Origin: Gammaproteobacteria bacterium
Lineage (GTDB): Bacteria; Pseudomonadota; Gammaproteobacteria; UBA12402
NCBI GenBank assembly: GCA_028282395.1
Contig: JANQHY010000280.1
Span: forward strand, 1 to 13,235
Direction: 5' to 3'
DNA length: 13,235 bases
Position numbers and translations under genes: made by a program. Shown here one piece after another: positions 1 through 8,610 of the stretch. Positions within the stretch are counted from its first letter, which is position 1, and each line of letters opens with the position of its first letter. The notes beneath the pieces were generated by a model. That model saw only the letters and a list, made by a program, of their open reading frames with translations. It made no database searches and was not told where the DNA came from.

Positions 1-1133
1 CCCTTGATGCCGCCACGTTTATTATTGTACCAATGAGTGTTTATCCGTTATCCAACCTGATGGTAAATACCCGTCTTGGCGCTTGGCTATTTCCGTATAG
101 TTATGATAATCGCAATTCCAGTGAAACTTATGATCCTGATCGTTTCCTCAAGCAAATTGAGCGTAATCTATTAAAAAACAAAAAGCGCCCACTGTTTTTA
201 GCGATTCATTTCTGTTTACCTCACTGGCCATACACTTGGGGAAAAGTTGCTAGTCCGTCTGATATGACAATTGATCAATTTTATCGTCAGGCAGTGTTAC
301 GTGCACAACGTCAGGTAATGGATCTGATTGGTTTTTTACAAACACAAGGGCTATTGCAACATGCCGTTGTTATCCTAATTTCTGATCATGGTGAAGGGCT
401 GGGGCTTCGTGGTGACCGACCACTAACAGCAGATAAATTTATTGCCGATCATCAGCGCCAGAAACGTTTGCATGAGATTAAACAGCAACTTGATGGTGAC
501 GAAGGTGAACTGGATACTTCGTATGGTCATGGTACCGATGTATTAAGTTTTAAGCAGTACCATAATCTATTAGCCTGGCGTACCTATGGTCTGACAAGCA
601 AAAATGTTGCGCAGCGAGTTAATCGTATGGTATCGCTAGTGGATATTAAACCAACGCTGTTACAGTTACTCAATATTAAAGATAACTCCTCCAGTGCTAA
701 TGCACAGTCACTATTACCGTGGATTGAAGGGACGCCGGTTATTAATCATCAACCAGTGTGGACGTTTGTTGAAGGAGGGTTCAATCCGAAAGCAGTGATG
801 GCAAGTAAAGTTATTGTTTCCGATGTTGCCCGTGAGGGAGCCGAATTCTACTACGTTGACCGTCAGAGTGGTCAACTGACAATGCAACAAAAAGTTATCC
901 CGCAGCTGTTGGCACATAACAAACAGCGCGCAATCTATTATCAACACTGGCTATTAGCATTCTATCCACGTAGAGATGGGAGTTGGCAACCGATTATTGT
1001 TAACCGACAAACGGGTGAGTGGAGTGATAGTTTACACTCATCACTCGCCAAAAAAGCACCGCTGCAGGCGATGCTTGATAAGTTTTGTGGCGCCTATAGG
1101 CGTGAGATAGCTGCATTTTGCATTAAAAAATGA
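1..1133 (+). CDS. Sulfatase / alkaline-phosphatase-superfamily hydrolase, 5'-truncated by window edge
   Basis: The frame is open from base 3 to the TGA at 1131-1133, so the ATG at 33 is an internal Met and the real start lies outside the window. What remains (about 377 residues) is the catalytic part of a metal-dependent phosphotransferase/sulfatase of the PF00884 type, as in LTA-synthase-like and phosphoethanolamine-transferase-like proteins. Visible motifs, numbered from the Met at 33, are HFCLPHWPYTW (about 59-69), the metal site SDHGEGLG near 117-124 and the second metal site YGHG near 164-167. These enzymes usually carry N-terminal membrane helices and act in the envelope; any such part is not in view. 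The next gene, rpoS, follows after 79 nt in the same direction. The superfamily is secure; the substrate cannot be read from the sequence. Confidence 0.85.
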   Translation, partial: LDAATFIIVPMSVYPLSNLMVNTRLGAWLFPYSYDNRNSSETYDPDRFLKQIERNLLKNKKRPLFLAIHFCLPHWPYTWGKVASPSDMTIDQFYRQAVLRAQRQVMDLIGFLQTQGLLQHAVVILISDHGEGLGLRGDRPLTADKFIADHQRQKRLHEIKQQLDGDEGELDTSYGHGTDVLSFKQYHNLLAWRTYGLTSKNVAQRVNRMVSLVDIKPTLLQLLNIKDNSSSANAQSLLPWIEGTPVINHQPVWTFVEGGFNPKAVMASKVIVSDVAREGAEFYYVDRQSGQLTMQQKVIPQLLAHNKQRAIYYQHWLLAFYPRRDGSWQPIIVNRQTGEWSDSLHSSLAKKAPLQAMLDKFCGAYRREIAAFCIKK

Positions 1134-1212
1134 ACAGTGTTACTATAGGAGCACGGTTTTTTCGTGAGTTATTGCGAAGGTAAGTCAATGTTTAGGATAA
1201 GGAAGTAACTAA

Positions 1213-2232
1213 GTGGACGCAAAAAATCGTTACACTAAAAAAGAGACAGTTTCGGCAGTTTCAAATGAAGAGCAAGAGCAAAAAGAACAAGAGCTGATGT
1301 CTGAGAAATCTGATGTGAATGAGCATCCTGAAGAAGAGAATAAAAAAGAGATGCCCGCGATGAAAAGTGCATTGCGCTCAGCTCGTGAAGAGACTTTTGA
1401 TGCCACACAATTATATCTCCAAGAGATAGGATTTTCGCCGTTGTTAACGGCAGAAGAAGAGGTCCATTATGGACGCCTAGTACAAAAGGGTGATGAAAAA
1501 GCGCGTAATAAAATGGTCGAGTCGAATTTGCGTTTAGTTGTGCAGATTGCCCGACGTTACGTTACGCGTGGATTACCTTTTCTTGATCTCATTGAAGAGG
1601 GCAATTTAGGTTTAATGCATGCGGTGGAGAAGTTCGATCCAGAAAAGGGTTTTCGTTTTTCCACGTATGCTACCTGGTGGATTCGTCAATCAATTGAACG
1701 GGCAATTATGAATCAGTCTCGCATGGTGCGGTTACCTATCCATGTTATTAAAGAGCTAAATGGTTATCTTCGTACCGGACGTGATTTGGCCAAATCTCTT
1801 GAGCGCGAAGCTTCCATAGAGGAAATTGCTGATGAGCTTAATAAATCTGTTGATGAAGTGAAGAAAATATTGGAGCTGGATGAAGGGGTGGTATCGGTTG
1901 ATGAACCGGTTGCGCGTGACTCATCGAAATTATTAGTGGAGATGCTGCCGGAGAAAGGTGGAAATCCGGAAGAGGAGTTATTTGATGAAAGCCTCAAAGA
2001 TCAAATTTTTCAGTGGATTGGTGAACTTAATGAACTCCATCGCGATATTCTTGAGCGCCGTTTTGGTTTGGGCAAGCATAGTGAGCGTCAGACACTAGAG
2101 AAGATCGGTCAGGAGCTTGATATGACACGCGAACGTGTTCGTCAGATTCAGATTGAAGCATTAAAACGGTTACGCCAGACATTAGAGGAGCATGGCCTAT
2201 CTTTTGATATGATTTTTGGTGATCGCGAGTGA
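1213..2232 (+). CDS. rpoS: RNA polymerase sigma factor RpoS (sigma-38)
   Basis: This is a 339-residue sigma-70-family factor of the RpoS type, which directs RNA polymerase to stationary-phase and general-stress promoters. The N-terminal 60 residues are acidic and Lys-rich. Region 1.2 starts at [15 protein letters not shown] (64-78), region 2 runs about 101-170 ([27 protein letters not shown]), region 3 about 175-255, and the region 4 helix-turn-helix is 294-313 (TLEKIG...TRERVRQIQ). There is no long region 1.1 or non-conserved insert, which separates it from RpoD, and the sequence follows E. coli RpoS closely through KELN.YLRT. The start is GTG, preceded by AAGGAAG at 1199-1205 with 7 nt spacing. 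The gene upstream is a sulfatase-like gene, not nlpD as in many gammaproteobacteria. Confidence 0.96.
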   Translation: MDAKNRYTKKETVSAVSNEEQEQKEQELMSEKSDVNEHPEEENKKEMPAMKSALRSAREETFDATQLYLQEIGFSPLLTAEEEVHYGRLVQKGDEKARNKMVESNLRLVVQIARRYVTRGLPFLDLIEEGNLGLMHAVEKFDPEKGFRFSTYATWWIRQSIERAIMNQSRMVRLPIHVIKELNGYLRTGRDLAKSLEREASIEEIADELNKSVDEVKKILELDEGVVSVDEPVARDSSKLLVEMLPEKGGNPEEELFDESLKDQIFQWIGELNELHRDILERRFGLGKHSERQTLEKIGQELDMTRERVRQIQIEALKRLRQTLEEHGLSFDMIFGDRE

Positions 2233-2310
2233 CACTAGTCTAGGCTATTACCCCCTACCCTAACTAAAAATATTTCGCTAAGCGATCAATATAGATGAAA
2301 TGGAGAACAT

Positions 2311-2997
2311 ATGGCGGAGTGGCTGAAATATGATCAAGAGTTGGCCGTTACCATTGAACTAGATGGATTGGCGTTATACGGCAATTTATATTTACCTACT
2401 GAAGCTGAGGCGATTGTTGTATTTGCTCATGGCAGTAGCAGTAGCCGTTTAAGTCCACGTAACCAGTATGTTGCCGAGGTGCTGAATCGTGCCGGTTTAG
2501 GCACGCTGCTGTTTGATTTATTGACAACAGCAGAGGAGCGAGTTGATCAACAGACAGCCGAGTATCGTTTTAATATAGTATTACTCGCACAGCGATTAGT
2601 GCAGACCACGGATTGGGTGCTCGCTCAGAAACCTTTAGCAGCACTCAAGATTGGTTATTTTGGTGCAAGTACAGGCGCTGCTGCAGCATTGATTGCCGCA
2701 GCAGCACGTGCAGAAGTTGTTGATGCAGTGGTCTCGCGTGGCGGACGTCCTGATTTGGCAGCAGATGCTTTAATAAGTGTCGAGGCTGCGACACTATTGA
2801 TTATTGGTGGACTAGATGAGCAGGTGATCGAATTAAACAGAGCAGCACAGATGCAAATGGCGCAGACTACCCAGACAGAACTCACTATTGTCCCGGGTGC
2901 AACGCATTTATTTGAAGAGCCGGGCAAGCTTGAGCAGGTAGCAGAGTTAGCATTGACGTGGTTTAAGCGCTACCTCTGCACTGCCGCGACAACCTAG
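2311..2997 (+). CDS. Alpha/beta hydrolase, dienelactone-hydrolase-like
   Basis: A 228-residue soluble protein with the alpha/beta-hydrolase fold of the dienelactone-hydrolase-like group. The oxyanion-side motif VFAHGSSSSR is at 37-46. The likely triad is Ser120 in the nucleophile elbow GYFGASTG, Asp169 in IIGGLDEQV, and His199 in PGATHLFEEPG. No signal peptide or membrane segment is seen, so it is probably cytoplasmic. GGAGAA just before the ATG serves as ribosome binding site. It follows rpoS after 78 nt without a clear terminator between them, so co-transcription is possible. Its stop TAG at 2995-2997 overlaps the typA stop on the opposite strand. The natural substrate is unknown; esterase or lactonase activity is only a family-level guess. 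Confidence 0.85.
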   Translation: MAEWLKYDQELAVTIELDGLALYGNLYLPTEAEAIVVFAHGSSSSRLSPRNQYVAEVLNRAGLGTLLFDLLTTAEERVDQQTAEYRFNIVLLAQRLVQTTDWVLAQKPLAALKIGYFGASTGAAAALIAAAARAEVVDAVVSRGGRPDLAADALISVEAATLLIIGGLDEQVIELNRAAQMQMAQTTQTELTIVPGATHLFEEPGKLEQVAELALTWFKRYLCTAATT

Positions 2998-4796
2998 CGA
3001 CGGCGACGCTCATGCTCTTTTAAATACTTTTTCCGTAATCGGATCGACTCTGGTGTGATCTCTACCAGCTCATCATCATCAATAAACTCGAGTGCCTGCT
3101 CCAAACTTAATTTAATTGGTGGCGTTAATAGAATGTTTGTATCACTACCCGATGCACGAACATTGGTAAGCTGTTTCTCTTTGGTGACATTGACGACCAG
3201 ATCATTATCGCGTGAATGTACGCCGACAAGCATGCCTTCATAAACTTCAATTTGTGGACCGATTAATAGACGACCACGGCTCTGTAAGTTCCATAATGCA
3301 TAAGCGGTGCTTTTTCCTGCACAGTTGGAAATTAGCACACCATTACGACGATGTTCGATACTGCCCTCTTTGGCGGGTGCATAGTGATCGAATACGTGGT
3401 GCATAATGCCACTACCTGAGGTGGTGGTTAAAAATTCAGTATGAAAACCGATTAAACCGCGTGAGGGGATCATGTAGTCCAAGCGGACACGGCCTTTATC
3501 ATCCGGTTGCATATCGTTAAGTTGGCCTTTGCGTGCGCCAAGTTTCTCCATCACATCACCTTGATGCTGTTGCTCGATATCAACCGTTAATGATTCGTAG
3601 GGTTCACACAGCTGATCATCAATCATTTTAGTGATCACTTCCGGCCGCGATACAGCCATTTCATAGCCTTCACGACGCATTGTTTCGAGGAGGATAGATA
3701 GATGGAGCTCGCCCCGACCAGAAATTATAAACTGCTCAGCACTGCTGCCGGGTTCAACCCGCAACGCAACATTATGGATCAATTCGGTTTGTAGCCGTTC
3801 ATCAAGTTGGCGGCTGGTTAAAAATTGGCCCTCTTTGCCAGCAAAGGGGGACGTATTGACATGCAGTGTCATTGTTACGGTTGGTTCATCAATCACTAAT
3901 GCAGGTAGCGCCTCGGGATGGTCGGGATCGCAAAGCGTATCGGAAATTTGTGGCTTTTCGATACCGGTGACAGCAACAATATCTCCTGCAGTAGCTTGCT
4001 CAACTTCATGGCGCTCCAGACCAAGATGGCCGAGAAGCTGTAAGATGCGCCCGCGGCGCTGTTTGCCGTCGCGATCGACAATTGTCACCGGCATATTCGG
4101 TCGTGCGCTGCCGCGACTGATACGACCAATTCCGATTGCGCCGACATAACTTGAGTAATCAAGCGAAATGATCTGCATCTGGAAGGGTGCATCCACTTCC
4201 ACTTTAGGTGGTGCAACCTTGTCAACAATCAGTTGAAATAGTGGTTCCATATCCCCTTCTCGTGTTTCGCTATCCATACTGGCATAGCCTTGTAGTGCTG
4301 AGGCATAAATAATCGGGAAATCGAGCTGTTCATCGGTGGCGCCAAGTTGATCAAATAGATCAAAGATCTGGTCATGTACCCAATCTGGGCGCGCGCCTGG
4401 GCGGTCAATTTTGTTAATCACAACAATAGGATGTAGTCCTTGCTCAAATGCTTTGCGCGTGACAAAGCGTGTCTGCGGCATTGGCCCTTCTACTGCATCA
4501 ACCAGTAGTAGTACTGAGTCGACCATCGATAATACGCGCTCAACTTCGCCGCCAAAGTCAGCATGACCAGGGGTATCAACAATATTGATTTGGTAATCTT
4601 GCCATTTAATGGCGGTATTTTTGGCAAAAATGGTAATGCCGCGTTCACGCTCAAGGTCATTGGAGTCCATAATCCGCTCAACTGGCTGAGCCCGCTGAGC
4701 CAGGGTGCCTGATTGCTTCAATAGTTTGTCGATTAGGGTAGTTTTCCCGTGATCAACGTGGGCGATAATAGCGATATTACGAATATTTTTAATCAT
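2994..4796 (-). CDS. typA: Translational GTPase TypA/BipA
   Basis: A 600-residue ribosome-binding GTPase of the EF-G/LepA group (E. coli TypA is 607 residues), involved in ribosome assembly and in growth under cold or other stress. G1 is HVDHGKTT (13-20), the switch segment ERGITI is 51-56, G3 is DTPGH (74-78), G4 is NKID (128-131) and G5 is the SAL at 166-168. After the G domain come a beta-barrel domain, the EF-G-like domain with the SGRGELHL motif, and the TypA-specific C-terminal domain ending in a basic tail ([12 protein letters not shown]). The length is complete with no frameshift. The ATG at 4796 has only a weak Shine-Dalgarno sequence (TGAGCA). The gene is divergent from tRNA-Lys across a 200-nt gap and convergent with the hydrolase. 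Confidence 0.97.
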   Translation of the reverse strand: MIKNIRNIAIIAHVDHGKTTLIDKLLKQSGTLAQRAQPVERIMDSNDLERERGITIFAKNTAIKWQDYQINIVDTPGHADFGGEVERVLSMVDSVLLLVDAVEGPMPQTRFVTRKAFEQGLHPIVVINKIDRPGARPDWVHDQIFDLFDQLGATDEQLDFPIIYASALQGYASMDSETREGDMEPLFQLIVDKVAPPKVEVDAPFQMQIISLDYSSYVGAIGIGRISRGSARPNMPVTIVDRDGKQRRGRILQLLGHLGLERHEVEQATAGDIVAVTGIEKPQISDTLCDPDHPEALPALVIDEPTVTMTLHVNTSPFAGKEGQFLTSRQLDERLQTELIHNVALRVEPGSSAEQFIISGRGELHLSILLETMRREGYEMAVSRPEVITKMIDDQLCEPYESLTVDIEQQHQGDVMEKLGARKGQLNDMQPDDKGRVRLDYMIPSRGLIGFHTEFLTTTSGSGIMHHVFDHYAPAKEGSIEHRRNGVLISNCAGKSTAYALWNLQSRGRLLIGPQIEVYEGMLVGVHSRDNDLVVNVTKEKQLTNVRASGSDTNILLTPPIKLSLEQALEFIDDDELVEITPESIRLRKKYLKEHERRRR

Positions 4797-4935
4797 TTTT
4801 TATGCTCATTAGCTACAAACTGTGCATCTTATCAGTAATTCGCCACTTTGGAAGATCCATCTGCATAAATTACCCCTTATTTGTATACGGTCTATGAAAA
4901 ATATAGCACTGTTAATAAAAAAATTGTCATATCGC

Positions 4936-4965
4936 TTGCCATTTCCCCTTAAGTCAGGTTATGAT
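4936..4965 (+). promoter_or_regulatory. Sigma-70 promoter of tRNA-Lys with GC-rich discriminator
   Basis: A -35 TTGCCA (4936-4941) and a -10 TATGAT (4960-4965) are separated by 18 nt. The -10 is followed at once by GGCCCCC, a GC-rich discriminator of the kind seen at stringently controlled stable-RNA promoters. The expected start is near 4972, about 25 nt before the mature tRNA 5' end. Stringent (ppGpp/DksA) control is inferred from this sequence pattern. Confidence 0.7.
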
Positions 4966-4996
4966 GGCCCCCTCTACCGCATAGGTTGGAAGATAG

Positions 4997-5072
4997 GGGG
5001 CGTTAGCTCAGTTGGTAGAGCAGCTGGCTTTTAACCAGTTGGTCGCAGGTTCGAATCCTGCACGCCCTACCA
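4997..5072 (+). tRNA. tRNA-Lys (anticodon UUU)
   Basis: A complete 76-nt cloverleaf with encoded CCA. The acceptor GGGGCGT (4997-5003) pairs with ACGCCCT (5062-5068), with a G-U pair at position 1-72. The D arm is GCTC/GAGC, the anticodon stem GCTGG pairs with CCAGT around the loop CTTTTAA (anticodon TTT), and the T arm is GCAGG/CCTGC around TTCGAAT. From the D arm to the T arm it is nearly the same as E. coli tRNA-Lys. In this family U34 is normally modified to a 2-thiouridine derivative. The rhodanese gene begins 37 nt downstream. Confidence 0.97.
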
Positions 5073-5109
5073 CTTCAAATCATGATTCATCTTTACAGGA
5101 GAAAGCAAA

Positions 5110-5472
5110 ATGATAACAAGGGGAGAACAGTTTATCGCAATCGTTGCTGATGCCAAGAAGCGGGTGAAAGAGATGGCGCTTGATGAGCTGCAACAGTTAC
5201 AGCAGACAGGCGTAGCAGTCCACTTGGTTGATGTCCGCGAGGAGAGCGAATGGGCAAAGGGAGCGATTCCATCTGCTATTCATATCGGTAAAGGGGTGAT
5301 TGAGCGTGATATCGAGCGGACGATTCCTGACAAAGATGCCCAGATTGTGCTCTATTGTGGTGGCGGCTCGCGCTCAGCTTTGGCTGCAGATAATCTCCAA
5401 AAAATGGGCTATCACAATGTTTTCTCACTGATTGGCGGCTATCGTGGTTGGAAAAGTGCTCAACCAGAATAA
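5110..5472 (+). CDS. Single-domain rhodanese-like sulfurtransferase
   Basis: A 120-residue protein with one rhodanese domain at about 22-118. The CH2A-like segment VHLVDVREESEWAKGAIP is at 37-54 and the active-site loop CGGGSRS is at 83-89, with Cys83 as the residue that would carry the persulfide. The C-terminal GGYRGWK is typical of the fold. No signal peptide is seen, so it is probably cytoplasmic. AGGAGA a few bases before the ATG is a strong ribosome binding site. The gap to tRNA-Lys is only 37 nt and shows no terminator or obvious promoter, so the tRNA promoter may also transcribe it. Sulfur transfer is the family role; the acceptor is not known. Confidence 0.9.
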   Translation: MITRGEQFIAIVADAKKRVKEMALDELQQLQQTGVAVHLVDVREESEWAKGAIPSAIHIGKGVIERDIERTIPDKDAQIVLYCGGGSRSALAADNLQKMGYHNVFSLIGGYRGWKSAQPE

Positions 5473-5513
5473 GGTAGTGACATAAGACGACGCTGCTTAG
5501 TTTCATTTCCCTC

Positions 5514-5537
5514 CCCTCCCCCGTTTGCGGGAGAGGG
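5514..5537 (+). repeat. GC-rich hairpin (REP-like or terminator-like)
   Basis: The arm CCCTCCCCCG (5514-5523) pairs with CGGGAGAGGG (5528-5537) around a TTTG loop, with one C-A mismatch in ten pairs. No U-run follows (CAAAAG), so it is not a standard intrinsic terminator. Its base composition stands out from the AT-rich surroundings, like dispersed palindromic repeats in other proteobacteria. It lies 41 nt after the rhodanese stop and could end that transcript or stabilise its 3' end. Confidence 0.5.
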
Positions 5538-5624
5538 CAAAAGAAGCTATGCAAATTAGCTGCTGGCATAGAATTACTGTATCATTAGTGCAGAGTCACT
5601 AGTTAGCCAAAGAGGGATGATATA

Positions 5625-7268
5625 ATGAAAGCCTCCGATCTATTTTTACGCTGTTTAGAAGCCCAGGGTGTTACCCATATATATGGCGTGCCTGGTGAAG
5701 AGAATGCGGATTTAATGATATCGCTGCTCCACTCCTCTATTGAATTTATCATTTGTCGTCATGAGCAGAATGCCGCATTTATGGCAGACATGCATGGTCG
5801 TCTAACCGGTAGACCAGGCGTATGTCTGGCAACACTTGGACCTGGCGCTACTAATCTGATTACTGGCGTTGCCAGCGCCAATATGGATAACGTGCCGTTA
5901 ATTGCTATTATTGGTCAGGCAGCAACAACAAGACTGCATAAAATCTCCCATCAGAATATGGATTCGGTTGCGATGTATGGACCAGTGACCAAGTGGGCAA
6001 CGACAGTGCGTGATGCCGATGTCATTCCTGAGGTCATTGCCAAGGGATTTAAAGTCGCCGTTAGCAGTAAACCAGGCGCAGTGTTGATTGAGTTGCCGGA
6101 GGATATTGCCAAGCATGATACCTCTGCACAAGTCATTACGGCGAAGCAGGAGCAAATTGAAGCGGGCGTTAATGCAGAACAGATACACCATGCGTTGCAG
6201 TTGATTGCTGAGAGCAAAGCACCAATTGTGTTAGCGGGCAGTGGCAGTAGCTATTATGAGTTGGATGAAGAGTTGGCCAAATTTATTGATAAAACCCATA
6301 GCTATGCGGCCGCTACTTTTATGGGAAAAGGTGCTATTGATGCCAATAGCCCCTATTCATTGCGCTGTGTTGGTTTAGGTATGAAGGATATTGTTGTTGA
6401 AGCATTTAATCAGGCTGATCTGGTGATTTGTATCGGTTACGATATGGTGGAATGGCCGCCGAGCCACTGGAATGAAGGGTGTGAGAAAAAGATTATTCAT
6501 ATTGACACAGTGACCGCTGAAGTCGATGAGTGTTATATGCCGGATGTTGAGCTCATTGGTAATATGTGCTGTGTTTTGCGTGAGATTAATCAGAATTTAA
6601 CCGCCAGTCATAAGAAATCGGAACAGATATTTAAAGCGTTGCGTGAACGTGCACTCGAAGATCTTGACCGCTACGATGAAGATGAATCGTTCCCTATCAA
6701 ACCGCAACGAATGATACATGATCTACGTGAACTGATGCGCGATGATGATATTCTAATTAGTGATGTCGGTGCCCACAAAATGTGGGTGGCAAGACAGTAT
6801 GCCACTTATCGGTCAAAAACCTGCTTTATCTATAACGGTTTTTGCTCAATGGGGGGCGCGATCCCAGCAGCAACGCAGGCAAAGTGGTTATACCCGGATA
6901 AACATGTTGTAGCAGTGATTGGGGATGGCGGTTTTATGATGAGCATCCAAGCATTGGTGACAGCAGTACAGTACCAGGCGCCGATTGTCGTGATAGTCTG
7001 GGAAGATAACTATTATGGTTTGATAAAATGGAAACAGGAAGCGGCGTATCAGCAGAGTTCGCATGTGGAATTAAAAAATCCTGATTTAACCCAATTATCG
7101 CAGGCATTTGGTTGTTATAGTGAGCATATTGATAGTGTTGCAGCACTAAAACCGGCATTGACTAAGGCCTTTGAGCGCCAAGATAAGCCAACGGTTTTAG
7201 TGGTTCCCGTTGATTATGGCGAGAATATGAAATTGACTCAGCACTTGGGCGAAATTATGAGCCACTAA
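5625..7268 (+). CDS. Acetolactate-synthase-like thiamine-diphosphate enzyme (large subunit)
   Basis: A 547-residue ThDP-dependent enzyme of the acetohydroxyacid synthase/pyruvate oxidase family, expected to condense or decarboxylate 2-keto acids such as pyruvate. The N-terminal Pyr domain starts with YGVPGEEN (20-27), and the ThDP-activating Glu is Glu47 in CRHEQNAAF. A central Rossmann-like domain follows (about 190-340). The C-terminal PP domain has the Mg/ThDP motif from GDGG (433-436) to DNYYG (461-465). The start has AGAGGGA upstream. No regulatory subunit (ilvN/ilvH) or acetolactate decarboxylase (alsD) gene adjoins it, which argues against a standard ilvBN operon. A Sad-like aldehyde dehydrogenase lies two genes further on. 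The family is certain; acetolactate synthase versus a related carboligase is not settled by sequence alone. Confidence 0.85.
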   Translation: MKASDLFLRCLEAQGVTHIYGVPGEENADLMISLLHSSIEFIICRHEQNAAFMADMHGRLTGRPGVCLATLGPGATNLITGVASANMDNVPLIAIIGQAATTRLHKISHQNMDSVAMYGPVTKWATTVRDADVIPEVIAKGFKVAVSSKPGAVLIELPEDIAKHDTSAQVITAKQEQIEAGVNAEQIHHALQLIAESKAPIVLAGSGSSYYELDEELAKFIDKTHSYAAATFMGKGAIDANSPYSLRCVGLGMKDIVVEAFNQADLVICIGYDMVEWPPSHWNEGCEKKIIHIDTVTAEVDECYMPDVELIGNMCCVLREINQNLTASHKKSEQIFKALRERALEDLDRYDEDESFPIKPQRMIHDLRELMRDDDILISDVGAHKMWVARQYATYRSKTCFIYNGFCSMGGAIPAATQAKWLYPDKHVVAVIGDGGFMMSIQALVTAVQYQAPIVVIVWEDNYYGLIKWKQEAAYQQSSHVELKNPDLTQLSQAFGCYSEHIDSVAALKPALTKAFERQDKPTVLVVPVDYGENMKLTQHLGEIMSH

Positions 7269-7352
7269 GATTGAAAACGTTTCTACGCTAACTTAACATC
7301 TAGGTAATTTTCCAGATAAGTTATACAGGTATAAATACTATAGGAGAGTAAG

Positions 7353-8579
7353 ATGAAACGTTCGATGATGATGCTGGTGTTTTTCTGTTCTTTATTCTTG
7401 CAGCATAGCGTTTTCGCTCGCAGTTTAGTCTTTGTATCAGATATTATTCGTCATGGTGGTAGAACAACATTGTATACTTTACCGGGTATTCACTATCCAT
7501 CATTGTGGTCAAAGAGAAATATTCCATCCGGACAATTAACCCTATACGGTATTCAAGAGGGTATGTTGTTTGGCCAGAGTGTGCATGTGCAGCACCAGAG
7601 CATCAACACGCCCGCTTTTTCTCACAGTTATAGTCAGCAAAGTGTCTGTGTTCGCACAACCGGAATTAATCGGACGCTCATGACAGCACAAGCCGCGCTA
7701 ATCAGTGCCTATCCCAGCATTGGCAGAAAACTCAATAGTAATGCCTATATTAAATTCTACTCTGTACCGGTAGAACATGATAATCTTTTATTACAACGTG
7801 GTCTGTATCATACTGCTAAGTTAAATCGCGCCAAGGCTTGGCGTGACAGATGGCAATCGCCAATGGGATATCAACTATATAGAGAGTTGCTAAGAATTAA
7901 TCCCAACTTTTTTTCAAACGGTATTTGTAAAAAAGATGTTGGCTTAAGTAACGCTAAACAGTGTTTGAAAGCGATTATTCCACTTGCTGACAATGTGCAG
8001 ACATTAGATGATTATTGTAATGCCGCCAATGTCTGCAGCGTTGAGAAAATATTGGGATTAAGTCATCATCAACAGAATCAAGTGATGGCTGCATTTGCTT
8101 GGTATACAATTCACAGCTACTTGCCGAGTAAAACATTTTCTCACTATCAGGCGGATTACCAGAAAATTGGTTTGGCAAAAGGTTCAAGATTAACTAGTGA
8201 GCTTGCTCATAATATGCAGAGTGTTGTGCAGAAGTCGATTAAAACCACACCTTACGTTTTATATTCAGCCCACGATGCAACAATAATTGGTGTGCTGAGT
8301 TATCTTTTGAGTAGGCAGGCGAAAATTAGTAGCGATAGTATTATACAATCGTATCCCGGTTTTGTATCAAATATCCGTTTTCTGCTCTATAAAGAGGATG
8401 ATGGTCATTATACTGTGGAAATAAAGTATTTTAATAATGCAGATGACGCGAAAAATAATCGAGGTAGCGTCATACTTGCTATGCCCTTTAAGAAATTTTA
8501 TCGAACCTACTTTGTTGCAAGTAAATATCAGACTATTTATGAGAAAAATAGTTGTGACTATAAATTTGGGCTAAGTTAA
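7353..8579 (+). CDS. Secreted histidine acid phosphatase
   Basis: A 408-residue member of branch 2 of the histidine phosphatase superfamily (acid phosphatase/phytase type). Residues 1-22 look like a Sec signal peptide (MKRS, a hydrophobic core, then SVFA before RS), so the product is probably periplasmic or secreted. The catalytic motif is IIRHGGRTT (31-39), with nucleophile His34 and phosphate-binding Arg33 and Arg37; the usual final Pro of RHGxRxP is Thr39. Arg101 and Arg107 sit in VRTTGINRTLMTA, and the proton donor pair is His307-Asp308 in SAHDAT. Cys192, 204, 222, 228 and 401 could form disulfides, fitting export. AGGAGAG lies before the ATG. Related enzymes occur in Legionella and Coxiella; the substrate here is unknown. 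The 84-nt gap after the upstream gene may hold its own promoter. Confidence 0.9.
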   Translation: MKRSMMMLVFFCSLFLQHSVFARSLVFVSDIIRHGGRTTLYTLPGIHYPSLWSKRNIPSGQLTLYGIQEGMLFGQSVHVQHQSINTPAFSHSYSQQSVCVRTTGINRTLMTAQAALISAYPSIGRKLNSNAYIKFYSVPVEHDNLLLQRGLYHTAKLNRAKAWRDRWQSPMGYQLYRELLRINPNFFSNGICKKDVGLSNAKQCLKAIIPLADNVQTLDDYCNAANVCSVEKILGLSHHQQNQVMAAFAWYTIHSYLPSKTFSHYQADYQKIGLAKGSRLTSELAHNMQSVVQKSIKTTPYVLYSAHDATIIGVLSYLLSRQAKISSDSIIQSYPGFVSNIRFLLYKEDDGHYTVEIKYFNNADDAKNNRGSVILAMPFKKFYRTYFVASKYQTIYEKNSCDYKFGLS

Positions 8580-8610
8580 ACGGGCCTGATTGATTAGTCA
8601 TTTTGATTAA

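Noticed and set aside
3835..4149. 104-codon frame opposite typA
   Set aside because: It lies wholly inside the intact typA gene on the other strand and has no family resemblance; the same holds for the smaller frames within typA.
4822..5034. 70-codon plus-strand reading frame ahead of and into tRNA-Lys
   Set aside because: It runs through the tRNA promoter and half of the tRNA, with no ribosome binding site or recognisable protein.
5276..5569. 97-codon minus-strand frame over the rhodanese end and GC-rich hairpin
   Set aside because: It overlaps the rhodanese active-site coding region and the palindrome; no start signal.
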